The translations under genes and the position numbers were made by a program. From assembly GCA_032988165.1 (NCBI GenBank), contig JANTQF010000232.1:1-54723 (forward strand): a stretch of DNA of 54,723 nt, in the 5' to 3' direction. The DNA is from Emmonsiellopsis sp. PD_33 (lineage: Eukaryota; Ascomycota; Eurotiomycetes; Onygenales; Ajellomycetaceae). Positions 11,482-22,530 of this stretch are shown here, piece by piece (positions within the stretch are counted from its first letter, which is position 1; each line of letters begins with the position of its first letter). The notes beneath the pieces were generated by a model that was not told the DNA's origin, did not search any database, and saw only the letters and a program-made list of their open reading frames with translations.

Positions 11482-14400
11482 ATGTCGTCGTCCACGCCCA
11501 AGCCAGAGCGAAGGCGTGGGGGGCATGCAGCCAGTTACCTGGCGGGCTTCTCGTCCCCTGCCACCACCGCTGCTCCCACTGCCTCCTCCGCATCCTCGTC
11601 GTCTGCTATGACCGCTGCTTGTCTCGATCCTCACGCCCTCACCACTGCTTCGTCCTCTTCGTCCTCGCTGACGCCCACATCGGCGACCTTCGCACACCCG
11701 CTCACCACCACCACCACCGCTGGCGACTACTTCAACAACGTCTCCGGCTTCGACCTCTCCTCTCCCCCCTCGTCTGGCATTGACTATTCGTCCGCCAGCT
11801 TCCACCAATCGCAGAGCCCCCGCCCCGTCCCACAGCTCGACGACGGCACCGTGGAGTCGTCACTCCACGACCGTGTTGCCCGCGGGAGGCTGCTGGGCGA
11901 GTCTGTCTTCCCGGACTGGAGAGATGGCGCCTCCCGCGGTGGCTTTGACGATACCGACGAGCTGCAGAAGCAGGATCCCTTGGCTACTCAAATATGGAAG
12001 CTCTACAGCCGGACAAAGTCACAGCTCCCCAACCAGGAGCGTATGGAGAACTTGACCTGGCGCATGATGGCAATGAGCTTGAGAAAGCAACGGGAGCGCG
12101 AGGCTGCGGCCAATGCTGAGTATGTTTTCTCCTTGACTTTGAGTTTTACGTATATTACCATTGCTGTCGATTGGTGGCCGTCCTTTGTCCAATATATTAT
12201 TCTACTCTATTATCAATAAAAGACCATCACTGACCACTATTATCAAACAGGGAGGATAAACAAAGGTCAAAAGCTCAGGCTGGCCCGAGCGGTATTGCCC
12301 GACTTCGACAGTCCATCGACCAGAATACCGCACTGGCCGAGTCGGATCCAATGAACCTGGATGACTTCATCGTCCCATCCTCTATTGGCTCCCCCTCAGG
12401 TTTGTCGCCGTCCCCGCCTGCTGAAGCGGCCGGCTCAAATCATGCAGTGGCCTCTGCGATCCCAATCAAAGCACGCAAAGACCAGCAAGCTCCTGGGCCG
12501 GATAATATGATGCCTGCTTCCTTTCCTCACCCTCCGCAGGAACATAGGCGGAATAATGAATTCGGCTATGTGCAGCGACGGGTTCGCAAGACTAGTGTCG
12601 ACGAAAGAAACGTAGGTTTTACCTCGTGTCCTTAAATGCCTCTTACAACAATCCTTTGCTGACTCTGGTTTTCAGGTGCGAAAGCGGCCGGCCGAATCGT
12701 CCCCACAGGTGCCTCCTGTTACCAATCTGGTAATACCTCACGAGCCCGACCTTGACACCGGAATGGCTGATTACAGCCTTGATCAACCGCACTCTGCCTA
12801 TTCAGTCACCAACCACACCTCCCCTGGTGTTCCCTTCAACCTCGAAACCTTCCATCTTCACGATGACCCTATCCTTACTTCCGCAGGCCCCTTCCAGCAA
12901 AACTTTCCCTTCTCTCCCTCTGACTCTCCCCTTGTCTCAGGTGGACCGTTCCACGGCGTTTATTCTCACACACCGATGGGTTCTTCTCTGAACTCCACTG
13001 ACTTTTATTCGCCCCCACCGTCTGGATACCAGTCAACCGCTTCAACTCCTCAGCCAGGTTTTGATAACGAACACATGATGTACTTTGAGCAACAGCACCC
13101 AATCGATCCCCGGACCCACCGTCCAATGGGTAACTTCCGCGGGCCGTCCAATCTTGGAGGATCTCAGTCTCGTTATATGTACAACACCACCAACGAGTCT
13201 GCATTTAACGCGATTAGCACCGCCGGCCCATCTAACATCCCGTCCCCTGGTTTCTCGATGCAGCAGCAGCATGTGGACCCCAGCCAAGTCATAACAAGTG
13301 GTGACTTCTCTTCCGCACCCTCACATCGCCCCGTCCATTTGACGAGTCACGAGAATATGTTCACTTTTGGTGCCGATTCTGATAATGAAGAGGAAGATGG
13401 GAACCCGTTCCCTGACAGGTCTATGGCGATGCAAACTGACTATAATCCCGTTGATGATTCATCCATCGATCTCAACGCTGGTTTACATTGGGACTCACAT
13501 TTTACCGGCCAGTACAATTCGATGCCTAATTTCCATGGCCAGCATCGGAAACATGTCACCATTGGAGGAGGTACAGAGATGAATGACCTAGGACGAGAAT
13601 GGGGCCATAGTGGAAGCTTGGGCCGTACTCACGGGTCCGCAGCGTCTGTGAGCGAGATTCGCAACCGTGACCAGGACCCCAGAAGACAAAAGATCCCTCG
13701 TACAATTTCCACACCCAACACCGCTCAGCTCCTCCACCAAGGGATGAACAATCAGCCTCATACATCCCCAAATTCTCCTCCAAGGTCCGGATTCAGCAGT
13801 GCTGCTCCATCAAGACCTGCAAGCCCTAGTGGCATGAAGCAAGGCGAACAGTCAGGTGTGCCCACGACATGCACGAATTGTTTCACCCAGACAACTCCAC
13901 TGTGGCGAAGGAACCCCGAAGGCCAGCCTCTCTGTAACGCCTGTGGCCTGTTCCTAAAATTGCATGGTGTTGTTCGTCCGCTGTCATTGAAGACGGACGT
14001 GATCAAAAAGCGAAACCGAGGAAGCGGTAACAGCTTACCTGTTGGTGTTTCGTCAACTCGTTCGGCAAAGAAAGTATCTCGGAAGAATTCCATGCAACAA
14101 CCGCCTTCAGCAAATCCAACCTCGAGTAAAGCTCACAATGCCTCTGAATCACCACCCACCATTCCCGGTTCCAATGGTGGGTCAACTGCGGGTAGCACCC
14201 CGACGAGTTATTCTGGGCCAACAAAGAGTGGCGTTGTTCCTATTGCCGCAGCACCTCCCAAACCAATTCCAACCTCACTAGCTAGCACCCTGGCTCAGGT
14301 ACGAGCACCAGTGCAGGCCATGGCTAAGCGCACTCGCCGATTCGAAAAAGCTCCCTCTGGATCTGGCTTGAGCCTTCAGGGTTCCCAGGAGGCAGAAATG

Positions 14401-14574
14401 CGTGATGCAGACGACAGTAATAAACCTGCTGGATCAAGCCGATCGAAAGGTGTTCCGCTCGCCCCCGCCACCACCCAACCGCCTGCAGCGACCAACCCTG
14501 CCCATCACAGTCTTGCCGCAGGCGCTAGGCAGGGTGGTAGTCAGGAATGGGAATGGCTGACCATGAGTCTGTGA
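11482..14574 (+). CDS. areA: GATA-type nitrogen regulator AreA (NIT2 family)
   Basis: Exons 11482-12119, 12251-12611 and 12676-14574 join in frame to 965 residues; both introns are GT-AG. An N-terminal DUF1752 motif (QIWKLYSRTK ... ERMENLTWRMM, about residues 165-200) ends near the first intron. One GATA zinc finger lies at residues 732-756 (C732, C735, C753, C756; CX2C-X17-CX2C) with TPLWRRNPEG in the loop, followed by a basic tail (VIKKRNRG). The protein ends in EWEWLTMSL, the C-terminal tail that in Aspergillus contacts the co-repressor NmrA. The rest is Ser/Pro/Thr-rich. In this family the protein activates genes for secondary nitrogen sources when ammonium and glutamine are low. The ATG at 11482 is the first in this frame after the CT-rich leader; an upstream coding exon is not excluded. 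Confidence 0.95.
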
Positions 14575-16194
14575 GATTTGAGCGAGGATGCAGAAAAGTG
14601 CCGCGCAGGGCCGTTGGCCGTTAATCACGTTGCAGTTATTTGTTTTACGGGATTTAGTGCAATATTTTTGGTAATGCGATGTCGATTTTAGACGGAAGTG
14701 GGGCATCTTGTCGAGAATAGCCTCCTTCCGAACTCTATTGTCGTGGGGACTTTTTTGTTGTCCATTTCGATATGCAAGATGCAGCCAGATATACATAGAT
14801 TTCTTTCCGGGTTGGACAGGAGATGGGTGGGCTTTTTATTTTCCTTTCGGTGGACGTCCTTTATACGTTACGACAGAACCTTTTTTTTGGTGTGTGGAAT
14901 TCTGTTTAGAGCGTGTCTTTCGCGCGGCACTGTTCCTGGTGGACGACTGTTGTTCTTTAGCCTGGATCATTGCATCTACCTCGAGCGAATCATTGGGACA
15001 GCGAAGTCGACACCCCTTACCGTTATTACATCCTCACTTTTTCTCGTTACCGGTACGGGCATCAAATTCGATTTCAAACGCGTCGTTGATCTTTGCCTTC
15101 GGCTCCTCTCACCATTGGCGATCGACCATATTCACATCTCCGCCTCGTTGATTCTCCTCCCATCCTCATTTTTGTTCACGCCTATACCGCTTCTTCCTCT
15201 AATGACGACTCTTTCCTAACGTTCCGATTTGATGGCGCCGGTGATAATCTTCTGCTCTTTATTTCCGGTCCCCTCACTTGTCAAGTCCTATTTCATCTAG
15301 GTTGGCTTAATGTGATTGATTTGATTGATACAACCGCGTCTGCTCCGATTTTTGCCCAACCAACCAGCCCAATTTTGCATATTTGTTTCATGCTGTTCTT
15401 GTCTCTTTTGTTGTTATTTACACCCAGTTTTTATTTCTTGATTTTGGTGTCTTGATTTCACGTTTCCGTTTTTCTATTGCATTTTCATTTATCCTCGTCA
15501 TATATATTGTCTTGTCTTTGCTTTTGATTGCCTGGTTGGGCATCGGGGCAGAAGTGCGCATCTCCATTTTCGTCTCTGGATTTTTAATTTTGTTTCCTGC
15601 CATTTATTTTCCGTCCATACACGGTTCGGTGTCTTCCAGTCTCTTTTTTATCTTTATATATGCTTTTTCATGCCCATGCATTTCCGTCCCCCACCCTTTT
15701 CAACCTATGAATTATATATATATATATATGTCATGGTTCTCGTCTCTTTATTGCCACTAATTTTCTGCCACCCCTTTTTTAGCATTTCTGGCAACGGTGA
15801 TGATGCATTATGTCTTTCTATTTTTCATGTCGAGCCCTCCTCCCCCCTTTTCTGTTTTTCGTTGCACATTCTACCCGATATTCCCCCCCCCAGCCCCTTT
15901 CTCTCATATATGGATAGCCATGTGGACACGGTCACACTCCATGGCTTCCATCCTTTTTCAGGGTTTCGTTTCTTCAACTAGATAATTCTTTTCATACTTA
16001 AAATATATATATATTAACCTTTTCCATATATTCGAAACAACGCCAATCTCCAGATCATTCCCAAAACGCCTTAATCGTACAATTTCTATACCAATATAGA
16101 ACCATGTAGCTCTCTTTATATACCCAAGCAAAAAGAACAAAAACAACAACCCCCTTTCACCGCCTCCAATAAACCCACTAACTAACCCAATCAC
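14575..16194. other. areA 3' flank, T-rich spacer
   Basis: Between the convergent areA and F-box genes. The plus strand is strongly T-rich, so frames up to 173 codons here encode artificial hydrophobic strings; I do not take them as genes. Short AT dinucleotide repeats lie around 15714-15729 and 16003-16014. The part next to areA is probably its 3' UTR. Confidence 0.5.
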
Positions 16195-17909
16195 TCAGAC
16201 ATCCTCGTCCCCCTTCCCCAACCCCAACCCCCTCAACCTCCCCTCATCCCAAAACACATACCCCCACCCCCTACAATACGCATTCCGCGCCTGCGCCGAA
16301 TACTTCGTGTTCCTCTCATGCAAGCTCGTCCAGCCCAGATTCGGCCGGTGCCAGGCCGTGTCTGTCGTGAAGGTTTCTAACGCGCTGTTTACGATCGGTC
16401 GGAAGAATCCCAGCGAGATGCTGGGGTTTAGGGCGCGGGTTAGGAAGGTTGTTGGCGGTGTTCTTGTGTTGGGGGGAAAGGGGGGGTGCTGGGGGTGGGT
16501 GTTGGTTGGGGAATTTGGCGTGGAAGGGGGTGTGGAAGGGGATGGAGGGTGGAGGGGGATGTGGATGGGGAGCGGGATGGGGAGGCGGGTTGAGCGGGGC
16601 TTTTTGCGGATGATGGCGGTGGCATAGTTGGTGTTTGTGTCGTCTGTGTTTGCTATGGGCGTGGGCGGGACGGGATGGTGTAGCCATTGCCAGAGAAATT
16701 CGAGACCGAGGGTGAGGCAGTGTTCGCGCTGGTCGTCGATAGCGAGGTCGAATTCTGGAAATGATTTTTTTGCGTTGCGGGTTTATTTAGTAAATGGATG
16801 GACGTGGTTGAGTCGTGATGACATACATATATAGGGATAGGGGTAAGGGGGGGTGTCCTTATCTTACCGAAATCCGAATCACTGCGATTATCACTCCCCC
16901 GTCTCCGTTTCCTTGACCTTAATCTCCTCCCTATTCCAGCCGACTCCTGAGCCCCCTCGCAGGAATTCGACACATCACCATCTGAACAAATATCCAGAAA
17001 CGCCTTGTACATATAATTCCGCAAACAATGAATCTCCTCCCTCTCCCACGGCGGGAAACTCTTAAGAAAAGCCGTGTAGTAATTTGGATCCCGCACGCAC
17101 CACACCCTATAGAGGTGTGCGAGGATTTGCACGCGGTAGAGAGCGCGATGGATGCGGTATGTTTCTGTCTCTGATAGTGCCAGCATCGGCTCGTTGTTGT
17201 TGTAGCTATCCATAGCTGCCTCCTTGGTAAACGGATTAACCCTTAAGCACGACCGCGCAGTATCCTCCGCAATCGAATGCACGATGTAATGCTGCCGCAC
17301 CACCTCGCGCAACTCGGCCAGCGTGAAACTTGAAAAGTCAATAGATAATCCCCCGTTGCCGTTGCCGTTCCCGTTCCCATCCCTATCCCTATCCCTATCC
17401 CGTCCCGCCTTACTATACCAAAACCGCACCCCGTTAACCCTAACCTCCCCATCCTCATCCCCATTCCCCTCCAACCCTTCCCCCTCCCCCTTCAAAACCC
17501 CCCTCAACCCCTCATACCGCTCCAAAAACCTCTCCGCAAACGACTCCCCCTCCTCCTCAGCACATCCTTCCCGCTTCAGCGCGGAAACCAAAGCCACCTC
17601 AACCAGAACCGGCTGCGGGATCACACGGGCGAGTAAGGTGCGCAGGATCCGCCGCTGGTCGTGCAGGTAGAGGGCGTGGAAGCTTGGCGAGGCTTTTATT
17701 AGGCTGCGTAGGGAGGGGAGGTCCGGGAGGGAGGTGAGGATTTGGAATTTTAGTTCGGGGGGGAGGTGGGAGAGGGATGCTAGGGGATGGGGGGAGGGGG
17801 CGGGATGTGGATATGGATATGGATATGGATAGGGGGGTGTGGATTGGGGTTGGTGGTGGTGGTGGAGGTGGTTAGGGGGTGGTGAGGGTTGAGGGATGGG
17901 TGGTGCCAT
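16195..17909 (-). CDS. F-box domain protein, two exons
   Basis: Exon 1 is 17909-16868 and exon 2 is 16754-16195, with a 113-bp intron (GTAAGA donor, CCAG acceptor, phase 1), giving 533 residues. An F-box lies at residues 43-85 (SHLPPELKFQILTSLPDL), after a Pro/His-rich leader containing a Tyr-Pro repeat from GGATAT tandem units at 17811-17832. A second low-complexity stretch (Asp-Arg then Asn-Gly repeats) lies near residues 170-190. The joined exon 2 encodes a conserved-looking tail (FDLAIDDQREHCLTLGLEFL, later AWHRPNLGWTSL and CRGWGYVFWDE), which supports the intron; the two other frames are Pro-rich shadows. It probably acts as an SCF adaptor with unknown target. Confidence 0.8.
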
Positions 17910-19448
17910 GGCTGGTTGGTGGGAGGGGGTATGGTTGTGTTTTGTTAGATAGGTGGGTTATTTTGTGGTGTTTGCTTTTTCATTATTATCTTGGTTTCGA
18001 GGGGGAAAAAGGGGGTAAAAGGGGGGAATTATTTGGCGTGTGTGTATGTGATTTGGACTGGGATATCCGGCCTGTTAAGTAAGTACAGATTCCCGCGTGG
18101 AGAGGGGTGAAGAGGGAGGAGATAGGGTATGGATATATGTATGGCGCATATAGGTTCGGTTTGAGATCTCGAGGCGATTCTATTCTCGAAACGACAAAGG
18201 AGGAAGAAAATGCTGGGAAAATAGAAAGAGAAAGAGATAATGGCATTCATGCCCAGCATGATAATAATCATTGGCATTTCTTTCTTTTATGGTTTGTTTC
18301 CTTGTTTGGAGAACAAGAGGTATATAGATCGAGGTGTCGAAGGTGATAATGAAATGGATATTCATCGTTTTCTTCATAATCCGTAACCAACGTATAGATG
18401 GTCGAATTCCATTGTGGCTTTTCTCATTCACGCTCGATGAGCTTTCTTTCCCCCCTCCTAACTTGTCTGGCCTCAATGGCCAGGTCAAGTCAAGCAGAAT
18501 GAAACCTTGAGAAGGGAAAAAGAAAAAGAAAAAGAAAGGTATTATGGATGGCCCCCGTTTTTTTTTTTTTTTATTGCCACGGTTTAGGATTCATTATTGA
18601 GAAAAGAATAAACACTCACAGGGTTTCCGGAGATTATAAAGAAAGAGAATAAAATAAAACAGAAGCAAAAATATGAAACCTCTTTTTGAAACGACACAAT
18701 AAAGCTGGCCCAGATGTTCAGCAATAGACGCGCGTCAAAGAAACAAAGCAGTTAGCCGCGGGGTGGTTACATGTACATACATAGGTTTTTGATTATCTTT
18801 GGCGAAAGATACTTAGGCGTTGGTTTCTTTTACCTCCCTTTGTTGCGAGTTTCGAGTTTCTGGTTATCTTTTTATAGTTACGGTTACAGATATGACTTAA
18901 ACTTTTTTGCCCCTGAGTCGGCCGACATACACTCCTGCCTGGCCAATCGTCCGGGGCAAAAATATGACCAACCAAGATGTGTGGGCAAAAGAGCAAAAGG
19001 AACTTTTTACATTATCTGACTCCGCGAGATCAAGTCATAGTAATCTTCATACATCCGCAGAATAAGCAAAGTAGCGGCAAAAAAACGCCAGCATCAATGC
19101 ATCGCAGTCGAGCACGCAATCCATGCGTGGAAGGAGGGGTTCTGTTATGTAGAGGAGGGAAGAAACTAATGTAAATCAAACATACCTGCGAAGAAGAAAA
19201 GGTAAACGTAGAGCCTCTCAGCGGTATATACGACTCCCAGCCAGCCTACCTATTTATATATTATATCAAAGCACGCCCAAAACACCGTCGCGCGTGGCCG
19301 TGGAGGGCGGGAGGGGTGGTGTTCTTCGATCGGGAAACATCTTTCCAGATTAGTTTCCACGGAATCTTTCCCTTCGCAAATATCCCCTACCCGCCGAAAA
19401 AGGGAATGTAAAAGAAGCACGATAAGAATCCCATAAACAAACCCCTTT
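17910..19448. other. Intergenic
   Basis: Lies upstream of the minus-strand F-box gene and downstream of the minus-strand 937-residue gene. No recognised gene. Contains a T run around 18558-18571 and A/G-rich tracts (18517-18540). The minus-strand frame at 19250-20053 overlaps the neighbouring gene in another frame and is a shadow. Confidence 0.45.
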
Positions 19449-22262
19449 TCACGTAGTCGCACATTTCCCCGCCCCTCCAACCCGAATAACACAACCAACA
19501 TCCACAGCTCTAGCCTGCCGTATACAGCACGCCAGACACGTCCGTCCGACCCTTCCCACAACGGCACTCGTGCCAACCTTTGCACACCATGACCGCGCAA
19601 AGAGCTCCTTATCCTTACTTCCCGTGGCATCAATAATGTACGTGTGCTTCCGCTGGGTTGGGTGATGCTTCTGACCTCGGGCGCTCGTGAGAGAATAATA
19701 TGACTCCATGTACGGAGTGCTTGGGGTGGATTCTGATTCTGAGTCTGGGATCGGTGGGAAAGGTGTGGTGGGTAAGGTGTGGAGTGGGATATAGCTGTAT
19801 GGAAACGAGTCTGTGTGGAGCGGATGGCCGGGAAGTCGCGAATACTGGCGCTCAGAGTGCGGTTTGGAATTTTTTCTGTCTTGTGATTCGTCATCGTCGG
19901 TGTTGAGGACTGAAGAATCGAGTCGGTGGAGATGGTAGGTCTTCTCGCGTTGGGAAGTGGCCTGCTGATTGGGGTGTGCGGTGTAGCCATATGGAGGTAG
20001 ACAGGGGTATGAAGCGATGTATGCGACGGCGTAGTTGAGGCTGAAAATAACATTATTCGGCGGCATTGACGGCGACAAGAGGGTGAAAGATAAAGAGGCC
20101 CGGCATTTGCGGGGTCTTGCGAGTATAGAAGGGTCTTGGGAACGTTGTAGTGATAGACATATGTTTTTAAACGTTACGATTGTATGTTGATCAGGCCCTG
20201 TATTGGCATCATCAATTGGTAAAGAGAAGGCCTTTCCCGTTAAATCCCCCTCTGTCCCGAGGGGCGACGAGTCAAGAAAGACTTTGGTGCCTTGTTGAAT
20301 TCGGGGATACTTGATGTTTTTGATGACGTTTATTGTCTCGATTTCCAGCCACCCTTCGCCCAGGGGGGTTCCCAGCTCGTCGACCGGAACAAGGGTGGTG
20401 CCAATCCAACCCATACAAATGGAAGATTCGTCAAGCAACGCAAGTATTCGGCCAACAACACACATTTTGCTCCACCAGCTCCTACCTTTGTATATGAATC
20501 CTCCGTTGAGATTGGCAATAGGTCCAACCCTCTTGATAGCTTCGGGGTCGTTTTCCAGCACGGTGGATATCAAAGCATCAGAAATTGAATCACCAGGCAT
20601 GACAAGTCCAGTTAGCCAGGAGCGAGACATCCATCCTCCAAGATAATGCACATTGTCTTCCGCAGTGAGATCATGATGATGATGGAGTTGGATCAGGCTG
20701 GAGGCATGGCATCTGCGATACATATCGTTTTTGCTGAGCGGCTTAATATTGCCAGCCAATGGTTTGGTGGATATTGGTGTTCCGAATGTGCGCATCATAT
20801 TTTTCCGACTGTGCAAGGCGAATTCTAGCTTGTTCGTCATATCATGCTTCATCTTTTCGAAATCTGGCCACTTGATGGCTTCTGCGAAGAGGAGGAGAGC
20901 TTCAAGTTGTTGCCACGGATAATGTGGCATCAGAACGCAGTCCCACACCGAGTCAACGTCTCGTTTCCCTTTTCGCATCACGGCCGAAAATTTTGGCAAG
21001 GTTCGCTTAGATATTTCCTTACGGGCAGGTTCGGATTCTGACTGCGGAATGTATTCGGTGATGATATTCTCTAAATACCGACGACTGAAGATTAACGACC
21101 AGTCTATGACGGAGTTCCGTAAACTATTGATCATGTAGATATCTCGAGGCGTAATGAGCGAGTCCTTTGATTGGCTGTAGATCCCAGCCTTTGCCGCTGC
21201 ATCTGCACGAAGTAATGCCTCCGCGGATAAAACGAGTTGTATTAGAAGCCATTTCCGTTCAAGGCCGAGATCCCCAGCCTTGTCGCCTGGAAGATAGTTT
21301 AGACAATCGCCATCTTGATGCGGAGCCATCTCCCACAGAGGCTGGCCAACTCGATCCCTCCACTCGGGCAGACTAAAGTCTATCCAGGCACCCTTTATGC
21401 CAAGTACTTGAGTCAATATCGCGATCTGATACCTCATACTATCTGGGTGTTCCGGGGGTAGCACATTCGGTGGGGGGTATAAAAAAGTGCTAAAGAGGCG
21501 GCGGTGGAGATCGGCGACGTTCTCCTTGTCAAGTAGTGTGCTAGATTGGCCCTGAAGCACGATCCGGTCCCTGACATGTGACAGAGTTTGTAACCTCTCA
21601 GCAAGCGCCTCTGTAGAGCAGTTGCGGACACCAATACGCTTCCATGCCGAGGGGCCTTCGGCGATTAATTTTAACCGATCGTGAGTGATATCCGGCCGGT
21701 AATCTGAATATGGTTCGTGCCGACCATGGGCTCCTACCAGAAGCAGATTTCTATCCAACGCACGATTCATACCTAAGGGACGCCGGGGCTTCGGCATGTA
21801 CGCGATGGGTAGCTCCATGTAATGTCGGAAGCCAATGCATCCATCTTCTTTAGCGCGAGAAGAAAGCATATTCGGGATTTCGAAAACCCCAATGTCAAAG
21901 GACGGTCGCCTCTGGCCTCGTTTCTCAGTCAAGGCATCGGGATATATTTGTATCCCAGCACGACTGGGCGACACCGGGATATGAGCATGGAGCGTTGAAA
22001 GGGTGAATGCCGGATGTTGTAGTCGTTTTCGATCGACGAGACTCTGGATCGAAGCACTATCGTCCCATGGAAAAATCACATGTGGATACCACTGTGACCG
22101 TTGGCCCTTTTCTAAAAGAAAGTGAGGGGCGCCCGAAAAGATGTATTTTATATCAGTCTCGGACAAGGGGTGGGAGGCGTCGGACGGGTGTTCGAGTGTT
22201 TCCAAATGGGTTGCTGACTCGTAGGCCTCCTGGATATCGCCGGGGATATTGGGTCTCGGCAA
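19449..22262 (-). CDS. Conserved fungal protein of unknown function, 937 residues
   Basis: A single uninterrupted frame. Near residue 37 it has DIKYIFSGAPHFLLEKGQ followed by a WYP...FPWD segment, a signature I associate with a long family of uncharacterised filamentous-fungal proteins. Residues up to about 690 look globular (Trp- and Leu-rich helices). Residues about 740-860 are Ser/Pro/Thr-rich and probably disordered. A conserved-looking Cys-rich end (TCLACCIRQARAVDVGCVIR) closes the protein. No enzyme motif, signal peptide or membrane segment is evident. Two CRE-like sites lie about 450-500 bp upstream, and a 47-codon frame lies 125 bp upstream of the start on the same strand. Function unknown. 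Confidence 0.85.
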   Translation of the reverse strand: MPRPNIPGDIQEAYESATHLETLEHPSDASHPLSETDIKYIFSGAPHFLLEKGQRSQWYPHVIFPWDDSASIQSLVDRKRLQHPAFTLSTLHAHIPVSPSRAGIQIYPDALTEKRGQRRPSFDIGVFEIPNMLSSRAKEDGCIGFRHYMELPIAYMPKPRRPLGMNRALDRNLLLVGAHGRHEPYSDYRPDITHDRLKLIAEGPSAWKRIGVRNCSTEALAERLQTLSHVRDRIVLQGQSSTLLDKENVADLHRRLFSTFLYPPPNVLPPEHPDSMRYQIAILTQVLGIKGAWIDFSLPEWRDRVGQPLWEMAPHQDGDCLNYLPGDKAGDLGLERKWLLIQLVLSAEALLRADAAAKAGIYSQSKDSLITPRDIYMINSLRNSVIDWSLIFSRRYLENIITEYIPQSESEPARKEISKRTLPKFSAVMRKGKRDVDSVWDCVLMPHYPWQQLEALLLFAEAIKWPDFEKMKHDMTNKLEFALHSRKNMMRTFGTPISTKPLAGNIKPLSKNDMYRRCHASSLIQLHHHHDLTAEDNVHYLGGWMSRSWLTGLVMPGDSISDALISTVLENDPEAIKRVGPIANLNGGFIYKGRSWWSKMCVVGRILALLDESSICMGWIGTTLVPVDELGTPLGEGWLEIETINVIKNIKYPRIQQGTKVFLDSSPLGTEGDLTGKAFSLPIDDANTGPDQHTIVTFKNICLSLQRSQDPSILARPRKCRASLSFTLLSPSMPPNNVIFSLNYAVAYIASYPCLPPYGYTAHPNQQATSQREKTYHLHRLDSSVLNTDDDESQDRKNSKPHSERQYSRLPGHPLHTDSFPYSYIPLHTLPTTPFPPIPDSESESTPSTPYMESYYSLTSARGQKHHPTQRKHTYIIDATGSKDKELFARSWCAKVGTSAVVGRVGRTCLACCIRQARAVDVGCVIRVGGAGKCATT

Positions 22263-22386
22263 GTATACGCTCGGCGTGATGGTCCTCTGGGGGTTATCGG
22301 GGGAAGACGATAGGGTGTCAGTTTGAGGTTCCTTACATAGGACAGTGTTAGCTCTGTTCGCAACACCTGGAAGGTGTCCAAGGGAG

Positions 22387-22530
22387 TCAATTCACGGGTT
22401 CTTCTTGTTTATTCCCCTTATTACCTCCAGTCGACGGACGATGCTGTCCAAACAGGCCTGTGATTGAATACTTTCTGCCGCCCGAGCGCTGAGGGTCTCC
22501 GCCGGCCTTCTTACCCGGGATGAACGGCAT
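22387..22530 (-). CDS. Possible small protein or uORF, 47 residues
   Basis: ATG at 22530, TGA at 22387, same strand as the 937-residue gene and ending 125 bp before its start. The product is basic and Gly-rich (MPFIPGKKAGG..., RKYSITGLFGQH). The frame is also open upstream to 22668. Its position makes a uORF in the leader of the downstream gene likely; a small free-standing gene is the alternative. I do not recognise a family. Confidence 0.25.
   Translation of the reverse strand: MPFIPGKKAGGDPQRSGGRKYSITGLFGQHRPSTGGNKGNKQEEPVN

Noticed and set aside
14698..15760. Long plus-strand frames downstream of areA (up to 173 codons)
   Set aside because: The strand is T-rich, so translations are Phe/Leu/Ser strings without domain structure; this is 3' flank composition.
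16316..16687. Separate Pro-rich minus-strand gene (123 codons) inside the second F-box locus
   Set aside because: It is an alternate frame of exon 2; the spliced frame gives a longer, protein-like tail ending at a natural stop.
17385..17402. Telomere-like CCCTAT repeats
   Set aside because: The unit is not the fungal CCCTAA repeat, and it is coding sequence within an F-box gene.
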